Source: Prevotella sp. (GTDB taxonomy: Bacteria; Bacteroidota; Bacteroidia; Bacteroidales; Bacteroidaceae). Taken from it: a stretch of DNA of 64,000 nt. Below the pieces are notes generated by a model. That model searched no databases. It saw only the letters and a program-made list of their open reading frames with translations, and had not been told where the DNA came from. The stretch is taken from assembly GCA_024695815.1 (NCBI GenBank), contig JAILHK010000047.1, positions 88,268 through 152,267 of the forward strand, in the 5' to 3' direction. How positions within the stretch are numbered: position 1 is the stretch's first letter; the number at the start of each line of letters is the position of its first letter. Shown piece after piece: positions 45,038 to 54,396 of this stretch. The position numbers and the translations under genes were made by a program.

Positions 45038-46894
45038 TTAATCTACATGTGGTTTCAAGATGATACAGTCAATACGCATCACAGCAGAGTGGGTACCAGT
45101 ATCCAGACGCGTCTCCTTACTCTTCACGTCGGTGCTAATCTCGAGCGTGATACGTGGGTTGTCCTCAACCAAACCAAAGTTTGAGGTGGGGAACACATAT
45201 TTCTCTGCCAACTTCAGGTAGCCAACCGACTCGGTTGGAGTCTCGAGCTTTGAAACAAGCGACTTACCATTACCACGACCAATGATATCACCTTCCTCAT
45301 CTTTATACTTGATATAGGCAGACACCTTCGTTGGACGACGCTGATAGGGAGACGCGTTCTTGTTCTCAGCCTGTGCAGGTACAGTCACCAGATAGATATC
45401 GTAGGGCACATTCGAAAGCACATCGGTAATGTTGAATACCACCGTGTGGTTGATACCCTCCTGAGGTGCAAACTCAATATACTTATTGTTTGATACCTTA
45501 TTATAGTATGGATTAGGTGTGTTGTCTGCGTAAGCACTCGGTACGGTCTTAGGAATAGGACTGATGGTAGGCATTGAGTCCTTCGTTTCCTCGTTCACCT
45601 GGTACTTACTAACCTCCTTGATGGCATTGCTACCCTCGGCTTCGATAACGATGGTGCGCTTAAAGGTCTCCAGAGGATTGAAGTTCCACTTTGAAGCCTT
45701 CAGCAGTTTACCGTTACTACAAGCCACCTCGGTCGTGCCACTCAGCACACCATTAGCACCTCGAGGATCGAAGTACTGATAATAGTGCAGGCTATCATTG
45801 CCCCAATAGTAGCGGCGCAGCTCGTAGCTAGGCATGGCGCTGGTTGACATCAGCGAGTCGGTGGCAGCCGAAGCGCCATCGAACACGGCCTTGTTGATGG
45901 TACGGCTAAACACTGTGCCTTCGACAATCGCCATACGTGTGTTGACATAGTTCAGCGAGTCGATGTTGCCGACGCTCAGAATCTTTGAGACGGTCTTGTC
46001 GTAAACGAAGTGCTTGCTGTACTCGTCCACCAGGTTCTTCCAGATATTGTTGGTAGGAGCCACCATCCAGTAGGTACTGTCTTCCTTGTTCAGCAGACCG
46101 ATGGTTGAGAACAACTTGCTGGTCTGTTCCGAGATAGAGTCCAGATAGACGGTTCTGCCCAGCGAGTCGATGCCGCCCTCCACACTCTTAGCAGCAACGA
46201 ACTTCTTGTAGTAGAGCTGCCACTTAGAGTTGCTATAGAGGGGGTCGCCGCTATAGAGGAAGTTGCGAAGGCTGTCCAGTCCTTCACCCTCAGTGCGAAG
46301 ATACTCGAACACGTTTGGCACGAACTTCACGCTCTGGTCCACTGTGAACAGAAGACCGTTGCTATACAACTTGTTCAGCTGGTCACCATCCTGCAGGAAG
46401 TGGGCATTGGCAATACCACTGCCAGTCAGCACGTTATACTTACCATTCATCATCGTGATGGTGTCCTTGCTGGTGCTCGACACCGAATGGTTGTACAGCG
46501 CAATGTGGTTCTGCAGGAATTCAATAATCACAGAGTTGTCCTTATCATCGATACCTTGCAGCTTCTCGGTCTGATAGCGGGCTATCAGTGCCTCGGTCTG
46601 CGCATCGGTAAGCGACGCGTTGGTAGGAGCAAACACGGTAAACACCTGACTGCTCTTCAGGGCCTTGTCATAACCACAGGCCGTAGCCACGCGCTTGAAG
46701 TTCGACAGGTCGCTATTGTTTTCGATGGCTTGCCAGATGGTACCACTACTAACGCCCGTTGCCGAACCATCATAGTGGTCGTCCCATGCATCAGTACAAG
46801 AGACCCCCGCCCAGCTTCCCCCTAAAATGGGGAGAAGCATATAGACACTGAAACGAAGTAGTTTCTTAGTCTTTTCTATTATCATTTGTTTCAT
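45038..46894 (-). CDS. Fasciclin (FAS1)-domain lipoprotein, 618 residues
   Basis: Lipoprotein signal with Cys33 (WAGVSC). FAS1-type features: TIWQAIENNSDLSNFKRVATACGY, QVFTVFAPTNASLTDAQTEA, IEFLQNHIALYNHSVSS, then TMMNGKYNVLTGSG and LYSNGLLFTVDQSVKFVPNVFEYL. A second FAS1-like region covers about 195-345 (EDSTYWMVAPTNNIWKNLVDEY). The C-terminal 200 residues form a beta-rich domain (GINHTVVFNITDVLSNVPYD ... THSAVMRIDCIILKPHVD), like a jelly-roll. Fasciclin domains mediate adhesion or binding; no enzyme motif is seen. It is placed between two SusC/SusD pairs. Confidence 0.82.
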   Translation of the reverse strand: MKQMIIEKTKKLLRFSVYMLLPILGGSWAGVSCTDAWDDHYDGSATGVSSGTIWQAIENNSDLSNFKRVATACGYDKALKSSQVFTVFAPTNASLTDAQTEALIARYQTEKLQGIDDKDNSVIIEFLQNHIALYNHSVSSTSKDTITMMNGKYNVLTGSGIANAHFLQDGDQLNKLYSNGLLFTVDQSVKFVPNVFEYLRTEGEGLDSLRNFLYSGDPLYSNSKWQLYYKKFVAAKSVEGGIDSLGRTVYLDSISEQTSKLFSTIGLLNKEDSTYWMVAPTNNIWKNLVDEYSKHFVYDKTVSKILSVGNIDSLNYVNTRMAIVEGTVFSRTINKAVFDGASAATDSLMSTSAMPSYELRRYYWGNDSLHYYQYFDPRGANGVLSGTTEVACSNGKLLKASKWNFNPLETFKRTIVIEAEGSNAIKEVSKYQVNEETKDSMPTISPIPKTVPSAYADNTPNPYYNKVSNNKYIEFAPQEGINHTVVFNITDVLSNVPYDIYLVTVPAQAENKNASPYQRRPTKVSAYIKYKDEEGDIIGRGNGKSLVSKLETPTESVGYLKLAEKYVFPTSNFGLVEDNPRITLEISTDVKSKETRLDTGTHSAVMRIDCIILKPHVD

Positions 46895-46933
46895 AATTAG
46901 TTGGTATTTCTTATTTGAACAAACTACCCTTTT

Positions 46934-46955
46934 CCCCTCCCTCCAGGGGGAGGGG
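46934..46955 (-). other. GC-rich palindrome between two fasciclin genes
   Basis: CCCCTCCC / GGGAGGGG inverted repeat with a 6-base loop inside a 78-bp gap, next to GGGGTTGGGGTGGG on the plus strand. No T run follows, so it is not a classical terminator; it could be an mRNA-stability hairpin or a small repeat element. Confidence 0.5.
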
Positions 46956-46972
46956 TTGGGGTGGGTCTTTTT

Positions 46973-49132
46973 TTACAGGTCGTCCTCCATATCGCCATCG
47001 CCATCTACGCTGTAAACGCTACGTGGCACCATCTCGAAGTAGTCGAGCATGAACTCGTTGTTATTACCCTGCTTACCATCGCTGGCCACACGGAAGCGGA
47101 TGTAGTAGTCCTTCGTGCAGTCCACCTGGGCCGTACAGAGCACACGACGATATGTACGCTGGTTACCAGCGAAGTAGAACTTCTCACCCGTGTTAGGATT
47201 GAAGTGGTAGGTAGAGGTACCGGCGCGATAGGCTTTCAGGTTTTTCAGGATCTTCTGTTCCGAAGCCTTTTCAATATCAGTCTTGCTGTTATAGTCGTTC
47301 AGCTTCTCATCGCTCTTGAAACGGCTACCCAAGTACATTTCATCATTTAGGAACTTCGTCATGTCAAGAGGAATACCCTGAGGAGTCAAGTTCTTAGGAT
47401 CGGAACCGAAGTACACCTGCATCACACCACGGGTTTCCAGTGCGCAGAAGCCTAGACGGAACTGCCATTCACCAGAGAATGGTACTGGTGGAATACGTAA
47501 CGTGAGGTCGTAGTCACCAAACAGGTTCCACTCGTCGCCCTGCCATGACCAGAAGTTGGTGTGTGGTCGGCGTAATACGAGCAGACAGTTCTTGTTGAAG
47601 TCCACGCCATCCAGATAGCCCAAGGGGAAGTAGAAGTTACGTCCGTTCTTAGGTGTAGAAGCGTCATCAGGTGAGGTTTTGGGATCATCGGCATAGGGGT
47701 TACCCTCCTGGCGCATACCGTTGGTCATCACCTCGGGGAACACCGAAGAGAAGTCCATGCGGATACGCATGTTCTGCACTTTCTCCAGTACGTCCTGACT
47801 GAAGGCAATCACGTCGTCGATGTAGAAATAGTGTCCGTTCAGACCATCGTGCACAGGCTTCTTCTCGACCGTTGCATCGATATGCGAACCCTCGAAGGTG
47901 AAGTCGGGAGCTGCATAGCGGCGGTTGATGTAGCGCTCGCCAATAGAGCCCTGACCCTTATTGTCACGACCAGCCTTGTCGGTGCGCACCGTCAGCTGCT
48001 CAATCTTCACCATGGTGTGAGGCAGCAGCGTGGGATACCAGTCCACGGGGTTGATGATCGTGGTGCTGATACCGAAGGCCTCGGCCGTCTTTGTCATCAC
48101 GATAGGTGTTAAGTCGGCCGTACCAGCCACCTGACGGTTCAGGATGTGATACTGGATGAAGCGCTTCAAGGCGTTGTTGTCGGCCTTCAGGTCGCTATAG
48201 CTGTGCTTTCCTTTGTCGTCGGCATAGTTCTCGTTATTGTCGTAGTACAGACAAGCCAGGTCGTAGAGTGCCTTCAGCGTGTCCTTGTTCACGATCTCAA
48301 TGCCCTCTTCCTCAAACTTCTTCAGGTAAACCTCGTTAGGCTCCACAAACACCGTATAGCCGATGTTCTTCTTGTCGGGAGCGCTGGCCACCTCGTTCCA
48401 TTCGTGCGACTTGTAGTATTCGCGGATGTACTTGCTGGGGTCGTAGCTTTCATCTGACACCTCCTGAATCTCGTTGATCACACCAGTGGCAACCAGGGCT
48501 TTGTAGAAGATAGACACTTTCGAGTTCATGCGCAGCAAGTCGCCAATCATACTGTTAGACTTCTCAATCACCATGTCCACGGGGTGAACGATACCATTCT
48601 CCACCGAGTCGTTCTGATGGATATAGTCGCCATTCTCGGTCTTGCCAAAGATGGTCTTGGTCACACCTTCCAGCAGCACGATGGCATTATCCTCCTCGTC
48701 GGTCATCTGCTCAGTAGCGATGTAACGACCCAGGAAGTTGGCTGTCTGCAAGCGGTCCTGCGACATCTCGAAAGTAGAATAGAGGTTGTTGATCAGGTGC
48801 GTACGTGCAATCGTATCGCAGTCCTCATCGCTCAGGTCAGCCACGCTTGCCAGTCCACGCTCAGCCAAGAAGGCATCCACAGCCTCGTTGGTAGGTGCGA
48901 AACACGTATAGTGGCCATAGCCTGCCAGCAGGTCCATCAGTCCGGCACGCTCTACGATGGTCTTGAATTCACTGAACGACTCACGATTGTTCAGATAGTC
49001 GCTCATCATCTCACCCGTGAAGGTGTAGAAATTCTCCTTGTCTGGTTCGTCAGAACAGCTGTTCATAGTGCCCAGCGTCACAACGGCGGCCAGAGCCATC
49101 AGTATGGTTTTGATATTATTCTTGATTTTCAT
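46973..49132 (-). CDS. Fasciclin (FAS1)-domain lipoprotein, 719 residues
   Basis: Lipoprotein signal with Cys26 (GTMNSC). First FAS1 domain about 40-195: SDYLNNRESFSEFKTIVERA, LLAGYGHYTCFAPTNEAVDAF, ARTHLINNLYSTF, NAIVLLEGVTKTIFG, ENGIVHPVDMVIEKS. A second domain at about 200-440 contains YTVFVEPNEVYLKKFEEEG, IQYHILNRQVAG and GHYFYIDDVIAFS. From about 450 comes a beta-rich domain (MRIRMDFSSVFPE; PVPFSGEWQFRLGFCALETRG; DYYIRFRVASDGKQG) that resembles a jelly-roll module. Follows SusD of pair A by 29 bp. Surface binding role inferred. Confidence 0.82.
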   Translation of the reverse strand: MKIKNNIKTILMALAAVVTLGTMNSCSDEPDKENFYTFTGEMMSDYLNNRESFSEFKTIVERAGLMDLLAGYGHYTCFAPTNEAVDAFLAERGLASVADLSDEDCDTIARTHLINNLYSTFEMSQDRLQTANFLGRYIATEQMTDEEDNAIVLLEGVTKTIFGKTENGDYIHQNDSVENGIVHPVDMVIEKSNSMIGDLLRMNSKVSIFYKALVATGVINEIQEVSDESYDPSKYIREYYKSHEWNEVASAPDKKNIGYTVFVEPNEVYLKKFEEEGIEIVNKDTLKALYDLACLYYDNNENYADDKGKHSYSDLKADNNALKRFIQYHILNRQVAGTADLTPIVMTKTAEAFGISTTIINPVDWYPTLLPHTMVKIEQLTVRTDKAGRDNKGQGSIGERYINRRYAAPDFTFEGSHIDATVEKKPVHDGLNGHYFYIDDVIAFSQDVLEKVQNMRIRMDFSSVFPEVMTNGMRQEGNPYADDPKTSPDDASTPKNGRNFYFPLGYLDGVDFNKNCLLVLRRPHTNFWSWQGDEWNLFGDYDLTLRIPPVPFSGEWQFRLGFCALETRGVMQVYFGSDPKNLTPQGIPLDMTKFLNDEMYLGSRFKSDEKLNDYNSKTDIEKASEQKILKNLKAYRAGTSTYHFNPNTGEKFYFAGNQRTYRRVLCTAQVDCTKDYYIRFRVASDGKQGNNNEFMLDYFEMVPRSVYSVDGDGDMEDDL

Positions 49133-49161
49133 ATCTTTCAGTTTTCAGGTGTTCAACATCA

Positions 49162-50943
49162 TTACTCATAGCTCTGATTCTCTCCAGAACCGAACGATGG
49201 ATTCTGTCTCAGGTTCTTGTTCACCTTCAGCTCATCGTTGTTGATAGGCCAGAAGATAGCATCAACCTTCTTGAAGAAGTTCTGCACAAACTCACCATTC
49301 GTGATATCGCGGCGAGCCATGGCCTGCGACAGGCGCTGGGTGTTGCCGTCGCGCATCGAGCAGCGCACCAGGTCGTAGTAGCGCTTGCCCTCGAACATCA
49401 GTTCGCGCTGGCGCTCACGGTAGATCAGGTCTTCCATCTGGGCCTTGGTTTTATAGTCCTCGCGTGCCAACTGCACGGTGGCGATGTTGTTCTGTGCAAT
49501 CGAGCGGTTGTTCACAGCCTGCACCAGCTTGAAGGCAGCGTCCAGCAATGGCTTGTTGCTGGCTTCGGTTTCCAAGTCGCTACCCTCCTTCGCTTTCATA
49601 CAGTAGGCCTCAGCTTCCAGCAGCATGATGTCAGACAAGCGGTAGATAATCCAGTTGCTGCTGTTGTAGTGGTGGTCCACATTGTTGATCTTGGCAAACC
49701 CATACTTATTGGCCCACAAGCCTGGTTCAGAAGAACCGGCAGTCACTCTGATGTTCTCATAGGTGTACTTAGCGATGACCTCCTCCTTTGTGTGGCAGTT
49801 CACGAAGAAACGAGAGTCGGACTTCATGTTCTTATCCTCATAGATCACGCGGCCGCTGGTCAGCGAATAGTCGCCGCTCACAACCGTAGAGGGCTGCAGT
49901 TCTCCGGCGTTGGTATTGTTGCCATAGAACACGCTGACAGCCGAGTTACCCAGCATCGACTTTCCAGCTTCTTCTTTGTCATAGACCAGCTCGAAGATGG
50001 TCTCCGTGCTGTTGCCATTCACGAAGATATTCTCATAGGCTTTACCATAGGTGGTGCTGCCGAAGGCGTTGTTCACCAGGGGATAGCCGTTGGTGCGATC
50101 GAAGTTGCCGCTGTTCAACGAGCTCATCGAAGTGGTGTTAGCCTGCTGCTCCTTGGCCAGGCTCAACTTATCGTTGATGACCCATTCTGCACAGCGGATA
50201 CAGTTGTCGTAGTCCTGTTTCCACAGATACATCTCGCACAGCATGGCATAGATAGCACACTTGGTGATGCGTCCGGTCTGATACTGAGGCTTGGTGGTGG
50301 GATAACGCGTAATAGCATTCTCCTTCACATCCTCCAGGTCGGCAATCAGGTTGTCGAGAATGGTGTAGAAAGGCGTTGCAGGCAGATCCATCTTCTGGTC
50401 GTCGTCCAGGTACACCTCTTCCGTATAAGGCACGTCGCGGAACGTACGAATCAGATAGAAGTAGCACAGCGAGCGCAATGCCGTCATCTCGGCGATGGTG
50501 GCATTCACCTCACTCTGTGTGTAGCCGGGGTCGCGCTCAGCCACTGTTGGCGCATAGTGAATCACCGTGTTACAACGGTTGATGATGTTATAGAACCCAT
50601 CCCATGTGGTATAGGGGTTCATGGCGGTGATGTTCTCGTTGAGCACATAGGCCAGGTTCACGTCCTTGTCGATGCTACCACCGGCCATCACGTTCTCGCT
50701 GCGGCCCTCGCCCCACACAATCATGCGGCGGATGATGGGATCGGCCTCCAGTCCAGAGTAGCAGCCGGCCACGATAGCATCGATATCGGTTTTCTCATTC
50801 CAGAAGTCCTCCAGCACAATCTCATTCTGCGGCTTGATTTCCAGGAAATCGCTGCACGAAGAGAAGAGGAGCCCCGAGAATGGAACCAGCAGTGCCAGTC
50901 CCTTCACCTTTTTATATATATTATAGCTTCTCATAATAGTCAT
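49162..50943 (-). CDS. SusD/RagB-family lipoprotein (pair A)
   Basis: 593 residues; Met4 is a likely alternative start. Lipoprotein signal with Cys30 (LLFSSC). SusD features: SDFLEIKPQNEIVLEDFWNE, YNIINRCNTVIHYAPTVAER, EMTALRSLCYFYLIRTFRDVP, YAMLCEMYLWKQDYDNCIRC, YRLSDIMLLEAEAYCMKA, LIYRERQRELMFEGKRYYDL. Twenty-four bp after its SusC. Confidence 0.95.
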   Translation of the reverse strand: MTIMRSYNIYKKVKGLALLVPFSGLLFSSCSDFLEIKPQNEIVLEDFWNEKTDIDAIVAGCYSGLEADPIIRRMIVWGEGRSENVMAGGSIDKDVNLAYVLNENITAMNPYTTWDGFYNIINRCNTVIHYAPTVAERDPGYTQSEVNATIAEMTALRSLCYFYLIRTFRDVPYTEEVYLDDDQKMDLPATPFYTILDNLIADLEDVKENAITRYPTTKPQYQTGRITKCAIYAMLCEMYLWKQDYDNCIRCAEWVINDKLSLAKEQQANTTSMSSLNSGNFDRTNGYPLVNNAFGSTTYGKAYENIFVNGNSTETIFELVYDKEEAGKSMLGNSAVSVFYGNNTNAGELQPSTVVSGDYSLTSGRVIYEDKNMKSDSRFFVNCHTKEEVIAKYTYENIRVTAGSSEPGLWANKYGFAKINNVDHHYNSSNWIIYRLSDIMLLEAEAYCMKAKEGSDLETEASNKPLLDAAFKLVQAVNNRSIAQNNIATVQLAREDYKTKAQMEDLIYRERQRELMFEGKRYYDLVRCSMRDGNTQRLSQAMARRDITNGEFVQNFFKKVDAIFWPINNDELKVNKNLRQNPSFGSGENQSYE

Positions 50944-50967
50944 GTTTTGTTTCGATTATCAATTCCT

Positions 50968-53900
50968 TTAGAAGTCAACAGTTAAACCCAGTGTGTATGA
51001 ACGTGAACGTGGGGTCTGCGCATTGTCGATAGCGGGATCGTAGCCAGCGTTCGAGATATCAGGGTCAACACCCGAGTACTTCGTGATGACGAAGGGGTTG
51101 TTGATACTTGCATAGATAGAAATGCGGTTCAGGCCAACCCAGGTGAGGTACTTCTTCTTGATGGCATACGACAGCTGAGCATAGCTCATACGCAGGTAAG
51201 AACCATCTTCCACGAAGCGGTCGCTGACCAGCGAGTTGTATGAATAAGGACCATCCTTGAAGTAGTGCATAGCGCGAGGAATAGAGGTGACGTCACCCTC
51301 CTTGCGCCAGCGGTAGTTCACAGCCTGGCTCTGGTTGTCGTTGCCAGTCATGGCCTCGGCACGCAGACGTGCCATATTGATAATCTTGTTGCCCACACGA
51401 TAGTTGAACTGGGTGGTGAGTCGCCAGTCGCCATAGTTGAAGCTGAAGCCGAAACCACCAGTCAGCTTAGGCAGCGATGAACCCAGGTAGGTAATATCGA
51501 GTGCGTTGATTTGTCCGTCGTGGTTGATATCCTCGTACATGGCATCACCACCGTTGAAGCGCACGTTCTTACCGGTGTTGTCGTTGGTATAGTTATAAAC
51601 CATACGTACGGGTGTGCCTGTTGCGTCGAGAATCAACTTGCCATCGGCATTCATAGCCACAGGAGCGGTGTAAGGACGCTTTTCCCAACCGCGTTCAGCA
51701 TACCATTCGTCGGGCAGTGTTCCGTTGAGGAAGCCCTGTTGCTCGGCGGGTGTCAGCTTGATGAACGTGTTGTAGTTGTGTGTATAGACGCCCTTGTACT
51801 TGAAGCCGTAGATAGCGCCGAATGGGTTGTGCAGCTGCACATAGCGCAGGAACTCGCCATTCTCGTATGAGAAGGTAGAGTTCAAGTTCTTCAGCAGGTA
51901 CTCGTCCATCTCCAGAATCTCGTTGCGGTTGTTACCGAAGTTGGCATTCATATCCATGATGAACTTACCTGCCTTGATCAGACGGTTGGTGTTGATGTGG
52001 AACTCCCAACCCGTGTTGCGCATCTTACCGCTGTTGCGATAGGGAACGGTGGCGAAACCAGCGTTCGAAGGAATGCGGTAGTTCTGCAGCAGCATGTCGG
52101 TAGTGGTCGAGCTATAAGCCTCGATGGTCATGGTCAGACGGTCGTCAAAGAAGCCCAGGTCCATACCCAAGTTATAGCTTGACACGATCTGCCATTTCAG
52201 GTCGGTCAGTCGCAGGTTCAGGGGCACCATACCAGCCATGTCGATATAGCGGTCTGTGGTACCATACTTAGAGGTGTACAGATAGTTCTGGTTGGGCTGG
52301 TTACCCACACGACCCCAGCTGGGACGCAGCGACAGCATTGAGAGTGTAGGCTTCAGCTTTTCCATCCAGGGTTCGTCGATGATATTCCAACGCAGCGATA
52401 CAGAGGGGAAGAAGCCCCAGCGGTTGTTTGGACCGAACTTTGTGGTACCGTCGGCACGCAGGGTGAAGTCGGCCATGTAGCGACCCTTGTAAGCATAGTG
52501 CGTAGAGAAGGTGTAGTACATGGAGCGCCACTGGTTGTACCATGAGCTGGGCGAGAAGTTCAGACCGCCGGCAGTAGGTGTAGATACACCCGAAGCCAGA
52601 CCGTTGGCACCCGTAGCCTGTCCGTTAGACGAACCAGAGGTCAGCTCAAAGCGTCCCATCATCATCATCGAGTGGTCCTTATTGGTGAACGCAGGTGTCA
52701 GTGTCAGGGTCTGCTTGGTATTGAACGACACGCTCTTCGAAGAACCCTTCGAGGCACTGTTCACACCACCCTTCACGCCCACGGGGTTCAGCTCCCAGGG
52801 ATAGTACTTGTCGTCATACTGGTTGAAGATGTTCATATAGACGCTACCACGCCAGTTCAACTGCCAATGGTCCTCGTCGGTGCCCAGCAGCTGGTAGTTG
52901 ATCACCAACTCAGGCGACATGTCGTAGGTGCGACGCTGGTTCTTAGCCAGGTTAGCACTTGCCACAGGGTTGACATAGGTGCGCTGGTCTTTCTCGAACA
53001 CATCCGAGCCGCGCATGGGGTCGCCCTCATAGCGAGGACGGCGCATGGTGAAGTAGTCTGAGGTGTCAAGACCGGTCACGGGGTCTTTCACATAGATGCT
53101 CATATTAGGCATGATTCTCTGAGCGATAGACAACAGGTTGTCAGAGTTCATGTCGTTCTTGGTGTAGGTCAGCGCGAAGTTGGTGCTGATGCGGATACGG
53201 CTGCTGACGTTGTAGTCCAGAGCCACACGTGTAGAGAAGCGGTTCAGCTTCTGCTTGATCATGGTACCGGTCTCGTGGTCGAAACCACCACCAATACGGA
53301 ACGAGGCCTTCTCGCCACCACCCGAGATGGTGACGTAGTGGTTCTGACGCAGACCCCATTGGGTCACAGCGTCACGCCAGTCAGTGTTGGCACGGTATTC
53401 ACGCCAGTCGGTAAAGCCTTCATTGTCGCCCATATAGTTAATCTCGGGGATTGCATCCTTATCGGCAATCGTACCGTCCTGCATGGGGTTGAAGTAGGCC
53501 TCTTTCAGCATCATGGTGTAGTCGTCACCACTCAGCAGGTCGTAACCCTTTGGCTGGTAGGTGCCGGTGAGCTTCAGTGTATAGGTGAGTTTTGGCTTAC
53601 CCTTCACACCACGTTTGGTGGTCAGCTCGATCACACCATTACCACCCTGCGAACCATAGACGGCCGTAGCGGCAGCATCCTTCAGCACGGTGATAGAGGC
53701 GATATCCTCAGGGTTGATGTTCAGCAGTTCAGCAAACTTCTCGTTGTTGGCACCAGCCATATCGAAGTTGTCGAGGCTCACCTCGCGGATGTTACCATCG
53801 ACCACAATCAGAGGGTTGGCATCGGTCAGCGACGAGAGTGAAGAGGCACCACGCAGACGCATGGTAGAGCCTGAACCCAGGTCACCAGAGTTACCGATAA

Positions 53901-54378
53901 TATCCAGACCGGCGATACGACCTTGCAGGGCCTCATCGACGGAGGTGATGCCCAGACCCTCGAACTCCTTCATGGAGATGGTCTGTGTGGCATATGATAT
54001 CTCTCGCTGTGGGATAGGCAGCGAGTTACCGTTAGCACGTTTTTTCGATTTGATGGTCACTTCCTTCAAGACGGTCTTCGACGACATCTTGATGTTGTAG
54101 GTCGTCTTGTTGATAGGCAGCGTCACCGTGTTCAAGCCCACATAGCTGAAGCGGATGTGGTCTTTCTGGTTACGTATCTTCATGGTGAAGTTACCATTCA
54201 GGTCGGTAACGGCCGACTCGATGATACGTCCCGTAGCATCAATCTCGCAGACGGTGGCACCCATCAGCGGACCCAGCTCGTCGCTCAGCGTACCGTGAAC
54301 CGACGTAATGTTCTGTGCGCCTACTGCTGTTGATAACAACAGTGCCAGAACGAATATCATGGATTTAAGTATCTTCAT
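50968..54378 (-). CDS. SusC/RagA-family TonB-linked transporter (pair A)
   Basis: 1136 residues. Signal peptide (cleavage after AVGAQ), CarboxypepD_reg-like domain (SVHGTLSDELGPLMGATVCE, TDLNGNFTMKIRNQKDHIRF), a region rich in Lys (LKEVTIKSKKRANG), plug (ISMKEFEGLGITSVDEALQG, RIAGLDIIGNSGDLGSGSTM, RLRGASSLSSLTDANPLIVV, DIASITVLKDAAATAVYGSQ), barrel, terminal Phe (SYTLGLTVDF). It starts 18 bp after the 940-residue fasciclin gene, so translation is closely linked. Confidence 0.95.
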   Translation of the reverse strand: MKILKSMIFVLALLLSTAVGAQNITSVHGTLSDELGPLMGATVCEIDATGRIIESAVTDLNGNFTMKIRNQKDHIRFSYVGLNTVTLPINKTTYNIKMSSKTVLKEVTIKSKKRANGNSLPIPQREISYATQTISMKEFEGLGITSVDEALQGRIAGLDIIGNSGDLGSGSTMRLRGASSLSSLTDANPLIVVDGNIREVSLDNFDMAGANNEKFAELLNINPEDIASITVLKDAAATAVYGSQGGNGVIELTTKRGVKGKPKLTYTLKLTGTYQPKGYDLLSGDDYTMMLKEAYFNPMQDGTIADKDAIPEINYMGDNEGFTDWREYRANTDWRDAVTQWGLRQNHYVTISGGGEKASFRIGGGFDHETGTMIKQKLNRFSTRVALDYNVSSRIRISTNFALTYTKNDMNSDNLLSIAQRIMPNMSIYVKDPVTGLDTSDYFTMRRPRYEGDPMRGSDVFEKDQRTYVNPVASANLAKNQRRTYDMSPELVINYQLLGTDEDHWQLNWRGSVYMNIFNQYDDKYYPWELNPVGVKGGVNSASKGSSKSVSFNTKQTLTLTPAFTNKDHSMMMMGRFELTSGSSNGQATGANGLASGVSTPTAGGLNFSPSSWYNQWRSMYYTFSTHYAYKGRYMADFTLRADGTTKFGPNNRWGFFPSVSLRWNIIDEPWMEKLKPTLSMLSLRPSWGRVGNQPNQNYLYTSKYGTTDRYIDMAGMVPLNLRLTDLKWQIVSSYNLGMDLGFFDDRLTMTIEAYSSTTTDMLLQNYRIPSNAGFATVPYRNSGKMRNTGWEFHINTNRLIKAGKFIMDMNANFGNNRNEILEMDEYLLKNLNSTFSYENGEFLRYVQLHNPFGAIYGFKYKGVYTHNYNTFIKLTPAEQQGFLNGTLPDEWYAERGWEKRPYTAPVAMNADGKLILDATGTPVRMVYNYTNDNTGKNVRFNGGDAMYEDINHDGQINALDITYLGSSLPKLTGGFGFSFNYGDWRLTTQFNYRVGNKIINMARLRAEAMTGNDNQSQAVNYRWRKEGDVTSIPRAMHYFKDGPYSYNSLVSDRFVEDGSYLRMSYAQLSYAIKKKYLTWVGLNRISIYASINNPFVITKYSGVDPDISNAGYDPAIDNAQTPRSRSYTLGLTVDF

Positions 54379-54396
54379 AGTGTTCGTTCCTCCTTA